Virus record (IMG/VR): IMGVR_UViG_3300030098_001484
Span: 1 to 64,000 of that record
DNA length: 64,000 nt
From: a virus
Direction: 5' to 3' (one strand)
Part shown: in pieces, positions 18,001-27,700 of the stretch
Layout of the letters: each line of letters starts with the position of its first letter
Position numbering within the stretch: position 1 is the stretch's first letter
Notes under the pieces: model-generated
The model's input: the letters and a program-made list of their open reading frames with translations, nothing else
The model's database searches: none
What the model was told of the DNA's origin: nothing
Program-made: the position numbers and the translations under genes

Positions 18001-21000
18001 CTTCTAAACTAAATCGTCCTTCTCCATCAATAGGTTCTAGCCTATCAAAGTATTCATTAGCTGTCTTTTTTCTTCTTTCTAAGGTTTCAACAATAGGCGT
18101 AATAGGATCTACTTTTTGTTCTTTGATTAACGATAGTGGAGCGTCTTCTTTAGCAACAACAGGTAAACCTTTATTTTGTCGTTTATTATCTGCTGCTGCT
18201 TGAAGGGTACGTAAATCATCAGTTGTAAATCCGGTTTGATTATGATAATCCCACACCTGCTTTGACAGAGTAGCTTGGTTTATATCAGGACTATAGAAAA
18301 TAGATCCTTCAGGAATACCGCTAATACCTACTACAGAACCTTTCTCAGTTAATAAAGAAACATGACCGATTGCTTCAAGCTCAACAATAGAAACAAATCC
18401 TGATTCTAAATAACTGTTTGCTTTAATGTGGTTGCCTGCTGTTCCTAAGCTAATTACAGATTCAGGGTTATCGTTGATCATACTCTGAGATAATGGCACA
18501 TATCCTTCAGGATTACTGCTTTTAGTAAGCTGATTAGTGTCTACACCTCTTTGATAGTTTCTCATTAAGTAATCATCAATTTGAATAAAGACATCAGTAA
18601 AGTGTTGAGCAATAAGCTCCACATCTAAATGATCTATATTTCCCATTTCATTACCTAAAGCTTCTCTAACCCATTCTTTTATATTAGCTCTCTTAATTTT
18701 GTTTACTCTAGCTAATGCTATTAATTCTTCAAAGACCGGGAAAACTTCTTCCGGTAAGGCTTCTTTAGCTCTGTGTAAACGGGCCACAACAATCGAAGCT
18801 TCTCGTTTAGCTTTTTGTTTTGCGTGCCAAACACTTTGGTTTCGCCCTGTTGCGTTTAGATCATCAACTAAAAATTCGTGGGTATTATCTAAAATTCTAC
18901 CTAATGTTCTTAGTTCATATAAGGTAGAATAATAGACATCTGATTTACTAGAGCCTAGCTCAGCAACGGCAGAAACCATTCTGGTCAACTTAGAGCGTCG
19001 TAAAGCCTCGTCTAATACTTCAGCATTTTTAGCGTGGTTTCCTGTAGGATCTTGCATTCGCTTAAGGAGAGCAGAAAGAACTTCTTTACGTAGTTCTTGG
19101 CCTTCCATTGTTTCGTCTTGTATTCTCTTAACAAGCTTAGCGTCTGCTTCGTCTTGTAAAGCTTTCCTGCTTTTTGTGCTTTTTCTAGGATATGCTTTAT
19201 CCATTTCTTGTATCGCACTATCAACTAGTTTGTTTTGAGCGACAATCTCACTCATAGGAGTATCTCTAGTTTCTAAAAGCTTTAAGTTTTCAACTGCATC
19301 AAACAACTTAACTAACTCAGGTGTTGTGTAAGTATAGTCTCTAAATCTTAAACTAGGTGCTAAGTCTTCAGGGAACTTAGGAAAAGCTTCTCCACCATTT
19401 CCTTTTTCTAAAAAGTTAACTAAATCAGCTTCAGTTCGTTTGAATTTACGATAAGCCTCTCGAAACTTTTTACTGTCTACGCCATGCTTTTCTTTCATCT
19501 TTTCCGCTGTAGCTCTACGATTGTTTAATTTAGTTGTTAAGTTATTGTATCTTGTCCACGATTCTCTAGCTGCCACATCTGTAGGAGCAGCAGTATTAAA
19601 ATCTCTTGGCTTTGGAGTCGGAGATCGCAAGGAATCAACTTCGCTTACGGGTTTTAATAACCCTCTTTCTTCCATTGCGTGTTTTCCATCGGCGGTATTT
19701 CTAGCCTTTCTTTCAGCAGAAGACGCAATCTTATTACCGTTTTGCTTTTTCTTTAATTTAATAAAGGCCATAACTTCTTTTTCGATAACTTCACGATTTA
19801 CTTTATGACCACCAGAACGATAGTGTATATCTTTTAACAAGTTTGCAATTTCGTTTAAGGTAGAATGATGGCCTTCAATTAAGTTTCTATCTAAGAATCT
19901 AGCAAAAGCTTCTCCTTCTCCTCCAGTCATATGATCTACAAAAGAAGATACCGTAATCATACCATCTTCCCAACCCATATGAGAAACCAATCCTTCAAAG
20001 GTTCCGTCCATTGGAGAATCTGTAGATATTCCCGCCATATGTTTTAACTGATTTTGAACCCAATGAGGATGGTTAAAGCCTATTTTCTTAGCGTCTTTTA
20101 TTCCCTTAAAGATTTGACCTCCGAGAAACCCATCCATAAAACCAGTCATAGCAAAACCAAATCCACCCATTGTTCCCATTGTAAAAGCTAATTCGCCCAA
20201 ACTAAAACTATAATCGTGATTTCCTAGGCCATTTATAAAGTCTAATCTTTGTCTAGCATCTTCTTGTTGACGTAAGTTCATTCCTAAACCATACGCTGCA
20301 CCCCAACCAGCACCAACAGCGGAGCGTCCAGCTAATCCACCTAAAGTTTTAGCACCCTTCATAAAGGCTAAAACTTCTAAAGTTTCTCCGACTGCGACCA
20401 TTGGATAACCCAGCATTTTATTTATAAATGCTTGTGATTTAATTTGTGTATTAGTTAAAGTTGCTAATCGAGAATCCTTAACAAACCTAGCTCCCCAGAC
20501 TCCTTGTTTAGTATTAAACAAAGTGGGTATTAATGAACCGTCTGCCATTAAAGCTTTAGTATCTTTTAAACTTAAAGCAACATCGTCTCCTGTTTTAGAA
20601 ATACCAGAAGCCGGTCCCTTCCAACCCTTAGTTCTTGTAGCCCGAGTTGCAACTAATTGCCACTGATTTTTAGGATTACCAAATCCACCCCACAAACGAG
20701 GATTTAATTTTCTTCTTAAGGGTACGCCCATATGGCGACGAACTCCTTGGGTAACAAACTTTCCAGATGTTTGGGCTAAATCTATTACTTCTCCGGTGGT
20801 TCTATGAATTAATCTTGGATTAACGTACTGACCTTTTTGAGCGGCTTGAAGAAATTTACTTAGTCTAGCGGTTTGTTCTGTGCTTTTTAATAAAGCTTGT
20901 CCACCCGTTTTGGTTACTGCACCTACTCCCGCTAATCCGAAAGTTAAGGGAATAGTAGCATAAAGCTCCCAATCCATTCCCATATCAAATATCATATCTC

Positions 21001-21745
21001 CCCACCAATCAGCGGTTTCAGATGTTTTACCGGCTTCTCTCATTTGCATATCATATCGAGTTTTACGCATCATTTCTAAAGACGTATCTAATACATGACG
21101 ATTAACCCAATATAAATAATCGTTTTTATTGGCTGCTCCTTTGCCCCACTCTTGAGGATTAATTCCCTGCTGTTCTAAGTATTCCCTTATAAGGTCTGCT
21201 TCAATCTTGTTTCCTCGTCTTTTAGGAAAAGCTTCATCTAACGCAGTAATCCATCCATCAGTCTTATAGTCAAATGTAGGGTCTAAACCATCATGCATGG
21301 CATCAATACGGCTCCAATCTGTATTTAAAAACCATTCTAGATCGTCGCCCAATCCCTCAAACTTCATTGTACCCGAGTATCCTCCAGCCGTAGCAGGAGT
21401 TAAACCGGCCAAAGATTCATGGAACTCAACGGAATATGGGTTAGCTCCGAGCATTCCTGACATATATTGAGGCTGTGATCTTAGGTTTAACCATCGCCAA
21501 TAATCATTCATATCTTCAGTACTAAAAATTTCTGGAGGAAGGATGCCTCTATGAAAGTCCCAGTCAAGTCCAGAACGAACAGAGAAATCTCCTTCTTTGT
21601 TTATATTCATTACAGGAATAGGCCAAAGAGTTTTTTCTGCTTCTTCTTTTGTCGCTTGTATATAATCAACGCGATTAACTACTGGAATAGGCTTCCGCGT
21701 TAAGGTTCTTTCATAATCTCTAAAGCTTCCTAATGGATATTCCAT
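9086..21745 (-). CDS. giant internal virion (DNA ejection) protein, 4219 aa
   Basis: One uninterrupted reading frame of 4219 codons, about 470 kDa. From position and character it corresponds to the largest ejection protein of T7-type podoviruses (T7 gp16, 1318 aa), but it is over three times longer. Visible features are a hydrophobic segment at about 259-280, a Gly/Ala-rich hydrophobic zone at about 500-590, very long charged helical regions through the middle, a winged-helix-like patch around residue 3020-3110, and hydrophobic helices in the last quarter (about 3530-3570 and 3860-3890). I found no lytic transglycosylase motif and no RNA polymerase motif. Its ATG overlaps the upstream stop (TAATG) with AGGAG ahead. 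It is AT-rich compared with the capsid gene. Its likely role is forming the channel across the cell envelope during genome ejection. Confidence 0.8.
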   Translation of the reverse strand: MEYPLGSFRDYERTLTRKPIPVVNRVDYIQATKEEAEKTLWPIPVMNINKEGDFSVRSGLDWDFHRGILPPEIFSTEDMNDYWRWLNLRSQPQYMSGMLGANPYSVEFHESLAGLTPATAGGYSGTMKFEGLGDDLEWFLNTDWSRIDAMHDGLDPTFDYKTDGWITALDEAFPKRRGNKIEADLIREYLEQQGINPQEWGKGAANKNDYLYWVNRHVLDTSLEMMRKTRYDMQMREAGKTSETADWWGDMIFDMGMDWELYATIPLTFGLAGVGAVTKTGGQALLKSTEQTARLSKFLQAAQKGQYVNPRLIHRTTGEVIDLAQTSGKFVTQGVRRHMGVPLRRKLNPRLWGGFGNPKNQWQLVATRATRTKGWKGPASGISKTGDDVALSLKDTKALMADGSLIPTLFNTKQGVWGARFVKDSRLATLTNTQIKSQAFINKMLGYPMVAVGETLEVLAFMKGAKTLGGLAGRSAVGAGWGAAYGLGMNLRQQEDARQRLDFINGLGNHDYSFSLGELAFTMGTMGGFGFAMTGFMDGFLGGQIFKGIKDAKKIGFNHPHWVQNQLKHMAGISTDSPMDGTFEGLVSHMGWEDGMITVSSFVDHMTGGEGEAFARFLDRNLIEGHHSTLNEIANLLKDIHYRSGGHKVNREVIEKEVMAFIKLKKKQNGNKIASSAERKARNTADGKHAMEERGLLKPVSEVDSLRSPTPKPRDFNTAAPTDVAARESWTRYNNLTTKLNNRRATAEKMKEKHGVDSKKFREAYRKFKRTEADLVNFLEKGNGGEAFPKFPEDLAPSLRFRDYTYTTPELVKLFDAVENLKLLETRDTPMSEIVAQNKLVDSAIQEMDKAYPRKSTKSRKALQDEADAKLVKRIQDETMEGQELRKEVLSALLKRMQDPTGNHAKNAEVLDEALRRSKLTRMVSAVAELGSSKSDVYYSTLYELRTLGRILDNTHEFLVDDLNATGRNQSVWHAKQKAKREASIVVARLHRAKEALPEEVFPVFEELIALARVNKIKRANIKEWVREALGNEMGNIDHLDVELIAQHFTDVFIQIDDYLMRNYQRGVDTNQLTKSSNPEGYVPLSQSMINDNPESVISLGTAGNHIKANSYLESGFVSIVELEAIGHVSLLTEKGSVVGISGIPEGSIFYSPDINQATLSKQVWDYHNQTGFTTDDLRTLQAAADNKRQNKGLPVVAKEDAPLSLIKEQKVDPITPIVETLERRKKTANEYFDRLEPIDGEGRFSLEDTRTAAMILWNIRRNQLEAIEKIKSKTPENKVKTETLAALELELQEKIQKRLDEFLAKNEMELIDNVGDRFDPELMSVSERNRVFPKNLSDSGEPRVTYIIEPGIKHKGNVLEINGNPVKANVKVSHDRLEFPGFVETPDKPIDVGSVVIHNVDNPLFENARIVENADYATTRNIDDMRTSADRYEAEGNLELATTLREAANDVEQGLIPEPTIISIKVEGLEKPIPIDEITTVTPFTGREQGENIGEMFTKNLDKPDPLFPEQDFYAVGEQHLFDTVEALTGRKVGRRELGINEQEFINNGLSILDIINFVNNNAMLKQIVSEGAANNFDVSKIVVHLIREAIKEAADYNRRNVLKAVAANSELEANIDFRSWRNVVNKTGDPSAEDYEALTQAIAEAGADSPHFKSWLEKYYPDHNYFDLDERNELFLEYRKEVEVNKKWNEMKANDAEEWNLKMQTWLSEGWVSVGGETITQQILTDIGSIKKAMVDASLNAAMENKPEQRITRLAIERAIKERYPFIDIWHGNYSSKDNKPFSAWSDNIQGEIDGYKADLETDMVWDNLDDIMLRNERDTDVDLNEVYRRGPTIGYKKQKVDKPEDVAEIDQPNDSSIEIVQTDETIDAVLAELPHEKQEADLTKKQVRKILGISKKEYKAMGKKQAQLKAKEAQALATKTVANLDERIIQHKRELESLEDSAIRTEQPSAVDATATQAELTALNYQEMRILEEISDVSRGRFTISKDVEVEVKTYIDEYFTMMQEYALLTGDGDFKAVVDQRVKLWKEVRQKKAEMLPSILQLTDGPPHLLKLKGDSTLINETRLRNTLEFYKKQAELPHPAIQKNAKKMIKVMESYLGWISPITRKEQLKPGKIAQKDWAKPIEGKAKAIERQWNKIVTLIEIEKFVDPNRRAYQQELQKLLNSLHEKRTKLGINDPNHPKIEMLRWEIKRLEMLRNLLDGEGSVFGFDTTGKFHLAEAAELTMHQAAMAANLGGKRKRILRKKALEKEIAAKEAKEAKHEADIYDKFYNFVPGAENKETMTVGDLFFLYNRNATKVKAVGKKGRTDKYGLQEWETEPGIEYAIKQRISSIIRAELAAGHDVDADLLDDVFEELFWLATSKPTALKRLWYLTEDQFEKATSEIVKNEKGKPKKLIDLTTEELIKEFPLSSSIGFKDSMALHRASREMFTHKLQKGEDGKWRKIRRLKSEDKTFGGVGANSEVPLGRFMYAVAAGYKETFRKRKRSSEIGRGKISSISPEEAERLGMSVSDRPRMTSRTERPEDRMINDELRQSLNKMLVDFFDPTEKGISAAERNERRSINLLVKLLVEGDADAAMWDESANKWKDNPNSFFKFRAEDIQQRRAELKQEQEIDVRKLVNWHANYVQEQIAKSGDTSAIGYFDSINRPINKQYLYTTTMKTDGRTGISRPVHRDQEVRVLRENINRWIQRLREAIYESELRESKLNLPSRRRAISLNSIFGKSIKWEGVKIIKPIQDIIPLYPEWKPRAADGGPTKFTKISVNRALNENDGYTFVKPISSLAELEKQLLLPYDMPTSKGGHYGKEVEYVTFATHLTIGAIERDVIKNIKGTYSTLTRMIDSVSESAEQIRKRLLKEEAEKKKKNPKYKELTEQQVNDIVEDTMIGNFRALVMFETMKETESLLQGHYKNYAEAYSTFVEGVVRFVDNPFDSLLKELNTVDKQLMEPQMRYIGDSASMVNKINWFSKNYANDNRVPAFKKEFTTGNYYTRNLLMYKRRILKKALDNLTQYQDKKVFVPAKPLLFQPQTALEKNIIEWFRIHPTNATFTKADFIKQFFGEIRPLVSADPSFQPVTKQDIPAISRFAPKTYSDDIGKNVASYQNNLFQHLKKTGFIEYDRSARGWRLTTRGRERAEELHGITITKVEPTPEVKNKTIDEKIAYLEAKKQEVVKQAGKKKGREQWDHTKGEWSLKSPGYLLADYNARIAELRSQKDSPIVIESITLAKELQAIKQEVWDIENLHKTLPAEDQWMDPQITVERNPIKQDSAMQARTLKMRQLYKESIERYKELKQREAAVINELQEKLGPNQFRVGTEEGSPFMTKTALDISVIREPNVFKPKSRKIQVFSPEELKTSAKAIAPDTTKPIMAKPEIFKTFSEENLNAEYSGAEDSISIGDKIEASYGGDTSYYVNTKGARINPERTALHEAMINWARRRNHEAAGSKAGQDVAGAERRYINEIGQPNMGSKERVFSAEELANNPEFLKEFDWSWDRIIMDYANTTATRINAQDVLNHWLQTMAIASPFTGEQLKNLRFEDVFSLMRDRVASLTEIAGPKGKKIADHATKKALEETVDFMEMLYKEMIGTPVYDANIKFDTAVKAMNNLAQAIFGSGISQAVALVELPFAIIARSGSAGALMNALGTAFKGIPRSSSNLNTNLEGTAFMFDNIERSGLAKFMNDDRVEYDIKWSNRIRSLWKLMWSKDRKYTATDGAMEKLNNFLEATAKMQSEFTFLRQVINLTKNIAVGNAKYNTLKNLDKLEAFNLAFDPIKFKSLTDAKAKRRYIKGLARKEGLSYEMAMRWFRAGLVVDDSGLDVMPMVRKLLTWGEATQSNWDQSLMFERMNSVDYQFGKLERDLYTDVFDRFINFIEMHAHDASPEPRGLASYSHFNKNWFGRLFSFYATYPLAFFNVYMKKNPSEVGAIKALALIAGIVSLEMLHMQVRELQSGKKSAEEIATEWKENGWAKLFQKGSHAPVLGWGSKIVRELAVLPVVNPMLGEPAYGSNPLEMPASGVFKMISNAMVGMGKGNFLTKGRTKATKAVGMEDWIATMGDLKSGERDAQASDAFNLLYQAMFPTKAFWWVPINDAFFNHVNPDDRDQARILALALSSMMKEDIDNNRPDEAMRVWRETILQNFEDHVTPRLQPKIPSNTPNTTPLEKQRYMQQSLHKNPAKKPEKPIFNPFFEMQKETDVFESIYEMPTYLRLPDSFFKIGPQNP

Positions 21746-24700
21746 TATTTATTCTCCTGCATTGAAAGTATAAATTTGTGAGAAAATATAGTTTGCCACT
21801 TTTCTCGTCCGCTTAGTCGTCCAATTTGCGGATTTTTTCTAGCTTGTACAACTAAAACATACTGATTAATATCATTATCCCAGTGCATTATATATTTAAG
21901 TTCTTTATCCCAAGTAGTACCCGAATCTCTTTCTGTAAGTTGAGAAAGAGTAGCGGGAGAATGGGTAATGTTTTTCGCGTTTCTGACAATACCACCAGTT
22001 TGATGAATTACAAACGATTCTTTATTTTGTAGTTTATTTTGTATAGATGAACTATTAGGAATAGCAATATTAAGCCATTTTCTATGGGCAAAGCGACCTT
22101 TAACAAACTTTTCTTCTCCCGTAGGAGAGTAATAAAACCTTAAGTTTTTACCTGCATATTCTTCTGGTTGTAAATATTCCATAGGCGTAACAATATTTTT
22201 ATTATCTGCGGTATCATCTAAGGTAAAAGCTGGAATACCTAAAGAACGAATTTCGTGTTGTCTTGTATATGGGTTCCATTGTATGTCTTTTTTAAAATAG
22301 ATATTATCGAAACCTAGATCATCCCAACTTTTCCACTCATTTCCTATTTTAACCTGTAGTTCAACAGGATTACCCTTAAACGCATCAGCCCAAGGTCCAG
22401 CGTTGTTCTTATTTCTATATAGACCATACTCTGGATTTTCAGCAAGATGTACTGGGATAGGCATAAATCTAAAATCTCCTGCCCCAAAGGATTTATCGGT
22501 TCGTTGAATATAGTCTAAAAGTGCTGGATCAGCACCAAACGGAATTGTAAAGTCTAGCTGATTCATACTATACTCTACTACATCAAGTTGGGTAACAACG
22601 CGATTATCCTTTTCTCTTTCTGCAATAAACTCCCAAAATTGCCTATTAGGTGTTTGGTCAGTAATAGTAACATAATCTCGAACTACATCAGCATATGAAT
22701 AGTCTGTATCAATTGTTAAAGATCTATGCATATTATATGGGGAATATGGTCCGCGATCAACAGCATCTTGTAGGGGTTGCCAGAATTTTTGTCTTAATGC
22801 AGAAGGCATTAGTCGATCTAAATTTAAGTCCATCCAGTTTCCTGAATTATCAAATGCTCCTAAAACAGAATACTCTTCAAATATTCTTTCCATTTTAATA
22901 TCTAATCCGGCTTGACGAATAGCTTTAGCTGGATTATCTGGATTATTTTGATAGGTTTCATAGAACGAAATAGCATCTGGACTTAAAAACCACATTTGTT
23001 CAAACTTTGAACCCGACAAACCAGACACATCGTTTGGATCAGTAATTCGCATAGTTTCATAGTGTCTTAATATATCGTCATACACGTTTTCGAGTGCATT
23101 ATCAAGCATCCCATAATTATTTGTTCTAACTGCGTCTTGCCGTAACTGTCTAAGTGTTCTAGTTAAAGGAACTTTAGATAGGGGTTCAGGAGCAAACTCA
23201 GGAGGATTAGATCCCAAGGTTCCTTGCTTTGTATCTAATACAGATTCCCATACTAAATCCCTACGTTCTTCAGGAATATTATTAAAAGATTTTCCGGTAG
23301 ATACGCCAAGACGACTTTCTGCTTTTTCGATTGCACTGGTTAATAAGCTTAGTTCAGTGCGTAATCCATCCATAATTTCTTCTCTATTAGAAGCATTGGT
23401 TTGGTTAGCCCATTCTAATAAACTATCTGCTAATTCCCGTGGTCGTGTAAATTCTCTGGTTGCCCTATTTAAATCAACTCTTTCAAGAAGACTATTAAGG
23501 GTTTGCATGGCATCGTCATATACAGCGGCTTCCAGAAAATCTACGTTTTCCCATCCAGTAGCCCAACCTCGTTCAACCTGTGTTCCTTGTTCGGTTACTT
23601 TCATTGTATCATATGATGGATGCCATTCGGCTCCGAAAGCCCGAGCAAGATCCCATACTTTACGAAGGCCAGTTGCATTTGGATCTACTTTAATATTTGC
23701 ATTAAACCATGCTCTTTCTTGATGGGTATGTGTGATATATGTTTCAATACGCTCAAGGGTTTCTTCTGCTTTTTGAATTTCTTGTTCTTCTTCTGGAGTA
23801 TAAGGCTCAGCAATACCCGGTTCTCGTTTAATTCTTATTGCTTGTTTTAATTCTCTAACTTTGCTTTGAAGTTCTTTAGATTGTTCTGGTTTTAATATTT
23901 CGATTCCTTCTCCCGTAGCAATTTGAGCTAATGTGTAAGCCATCTTAAAATTATTATCTTGTTTAGCTGCTTCTTGTGGAGTTAAGTATGGCCGTACCCA
24001 TTGATAATCATCTACGGCTCTATCAATATCTTGAGCTAAACTAAATAATTCTGGATTAGTTTGTAAACTTGTCGTAAAGTTATCGGGATATAATGATGTT
24101 CGGATTGCCATTCGTTCTAACCACTCAGGCAAAGCTTCATCTAATAGTTCGGGAGTATGCGGATAACCTAATCTTTTTAGTTCTTCATCTACGTTAAAGG
24201 TAGGATCTTCTTCTCCTCTTGCAATAATCGAATCATATAATTCTTTGTCTGCTCTAAGAATATCGGGGTTGGTAACGGTTCTTTGGCTATTATTAGTATA
24301 GCTCCTAACAACAACCCTTCCTTCTTCTTCATAAGTTTGTCTATCTATTTCTCTTTGATCTTTTCGTTCATTAACTATGTTTATATAGCGAGCTAAATAA
24401 GACGGTTGGGGAACATTAGGGTCTGGAAATGATTCTGGATCTGCTAATGTAATAGGAGATTGAACACTTGTTTGATTCATTTGATGCATACTTCTTTCGT
24501 TATAAGAAAACTGAGTTTGTCCTCCTATTCCCGGCAATCTTCGAACTAATTGTAAGTTTTTTGGGCCTACTATTTCGAACCTATAGTTGTTAGAAAAAGC
24601 TTTTAACGCTCCTTGTACAGTGCTTGCGTCAAACTCTACACTAATTCCCGCTGCTTCTAAAATGTCAGGATCGGCTAGTTGCTGTCCAATATTATCTCTT

Positions 24701-27700
24701 ACGGCTGGATTAATAGCTTGTTCTATTACAATTCGAAGATCTTCAGGAGTTAGCATATTAGCTAAGATATCAAATGAATCTTCGCCTAAAAGTGCATCTG
24801 TGTCAATTTCTGTCTGTTCTCTAAGTAAATCTAGATTAATCATTAACCCCTCTCCTTCAGCATTAGGAGATAATAAATATCTAGCGGTTACGTCTGCTGC
24901 ATTAGCTTTTGCTAGTTCTAATTGACCCTCAACCGTAGTCGGTGCTTTTTTGTCGTTTAGAAATAATCGTTTTAATCTTGCTTCATATTCTGTATCCGTT
25001 AATCTATTATCAACTTCTGTAGAAGCTTGACCCCACAATGGATTAATTTTTTCTTTTGGATCTTGTTGACTAGGGTTTTGAATACGGTAAGGACGGCCTA
25101 AATCGTTTGTAGCTCTTTGATAATTAGATTCTAAATATAATTCTAAAAACCTTCCAAACTTTTGGTGGTCTTTATTTTCGCTGGTAGATAAAGATCTAAT
25201 AATTAAATCAGCATCGGGTATATTAATCTTTGCAAAAACATTAGTCATCCAGTAATCTAAATATGCAGAACTATCGCTATCAACTCCAGTATTTGTAGCC
25301 CATGCTATCGGTGCAAGAAGATGTCCGTTTTTAATTTTGATGTCGCCAGTTGTACCATCGTTTAAAACATTAATTTGTCTTTCTGATTGAGCCGCTAACC
25401 AACTTTGGGTCGTAGGAATATTATCTATTTGTCCGGCCCTAGTTATTACATCTAGGTTAATAATGCCTTTCGCATATTCTTCCATATCTGTTTCGTTTAA
25501 ATTAATTTCGTTTCGTTGTGTATTAATAGGGTTTGTTCGGCTTGCGCCTATAGATTGATTATGTCTTTGAGTAATAGGTTTTTGTGCGCTGTTCATAAAA
25601 TTATTAAATGCAGTATAGGCTATACTATCGTGAGCTACGTTCCTGTAAAAGTACTGCCCTTTAATTTTAAACTCCCAAACTAATTCTGGTTTTAACCCTG
25701 AAAAATCTAACTGCTGATTGATTCTGGCCCATCTATTTGGATTTGAAACTGCCGAAGGTACAACCAATTTAACCCCTTCTCTAGGTATTGATATGGTATC
25801 TACACCGCTTTCTAATAATGGGTTAGGTACGTTTAAAGAAGAAGGAATAGTATCTTCAGGTAATATCATCATTAAGGATGTAAATGTATCGTCCCAATTA
25901 ATTTTATCCATAATTTGTGGTAAAATTTCCTCGGAACTAAAACTTGAAAGAGATCCCTGTCTTACCATTGTATCAATAATGTTACTTGATCCATTCTCAA
26001 TATTTCTTTGCAGGGTTTGACGAACATGAGATTTATAACTTTCTGTTATACCTTCTAATGCTCTTTCATAATATTTAGTATAGATTGTTGCTCGTCGGTC
26101 TTCGTCTACAATTAGTCCGCCTTGATGAAGCTCTAACGAAGTTTGATACTGAGCTAATGCCGCTGCCGTTGCAGGTATTTCTTCGCGTAAAGCATAGTCA
26201 ATTAAAGACGAGTCTTTGTTATCTGGTATGTACTGCTCATTCAATAAACCAGCCACATCGTTTCTGACGTTATTAAATATTCGATTACCAATATTTTTAT
26301 AGAAATCTTCTAAGTGCTTATTAGAGGCAGCAAAAATAATTTCTCTAGACTTAGGTAAATGTAATGAATTAGATAATGCCCCTAGTTCCGTAGTTAACTC
26401 ATTGGCCGCAACTAGCTGTCCGTTAGATAAGGATTCAAAAAATGAAGGCGTTAGTGTTTCTATTTTTGTGCTTGTAGTTGAATCTTGCTCTCCCTTCCAC
26501 CTAAAGTTTAATAAGGGAAGAATAGTTTGTTTAACTGAGTCTTGAAATAGTTCTGTTAATGAGACATCCTTACCTAACGAGGTGTAGTCTTCTGTTATAG
26601 GTAACTGACTATCGCCTAATAAATTAGTTGCTTCAAAGGTAATATATTCGGCTAATGTTTGTGGATTAAATGAGGAAGCAAAGTCTGTTGCATCTTCAGG
26701 AATAATCCCTGCCCGCCTTGCTTCTTCGAGATTTCCGCTTAAATTCACCATAGTTTGTTGAACTATGGATTCTAAAATAGAAGGGTCTTGTGGTCCTGCA
26801 CTAGCTGTAATTTCTCTAACCCATTTTTTAACTGTCTCTATTTCAGCTTTCTGCATCATGCCGAATTTTCTATCGGACCATCCATTAATACTTTCTAAAA
26901 ATGTACCGTCATTAGCCCATGACGGATTGTGTCTATATGCAGTATTAACTAAAGCTTTAACTGTATCGTTCCAATCTTCTTCCGTTAATTGGGGAAGTTG
27001 GCTCATTTTTTCTAAGGTTACATTAAATAAAGACTTAAAAGATTCTTTAGTTAGGTTGTTTCCAATAGCATCTAATACAAATTTATTTCGTGATTTAATT
27101 AAAGCAGCCGGTCCTCTACGGGATTCCATAGCAACCTCAACATTTCCAAAATGAGAATCATACCAATCAAGTTGTTTTTTCTTACTCCAGTGTGTAGGCC
27201 ACGAAGAAGAGGAAGGGTTAAATCCCAATCTTTTAGCCAATGCTTTTGAAACATGATCTTCTAATTTTGTATCAGAATATCTCCAATCTGGTTTTTGCTC
27301 AGTACCATAGTTACGCCAAGTTTTAGCCTCTCCTGATAAAAAGTCTTCTATTTCTTGAGCAGTAATGTTTGGCCCTAAATCTAAATCCTTAACCTTTAAT
27401 ATATCCTTAGCCCTTTGATCGGCCCATATCTGTTGCTGATCATATCCAGCCGCTATTCCCTCTTCAATAAGACGCTCATCTTTTCTCTGGAATCCTTTTT
27501 CCTTTAAAACAATTAGCTCACCTACTTTTGTGGCAAATTCAAATCCTGAGCTTATAAAGTCTTTTACATCTCCTGCAACATTAGGAACATTTTGTCCAGC
27601 TTTTTCTACAAGATTAGGATCCCAATATTGTCTTTGTGTACTTATTGTTCCTGATCTACCAAATCCCTCAAGGTTTCTAATTACCGGATCAGCTATTTGC

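Noticed and set aside
9086-21745. Idea that the giant protein is an N4-type virion RNA polymerase
   Set aside because: No D-x-x-G-R, no K...Y motif B and no catalytic HD motif could be found in suitable order by eye.
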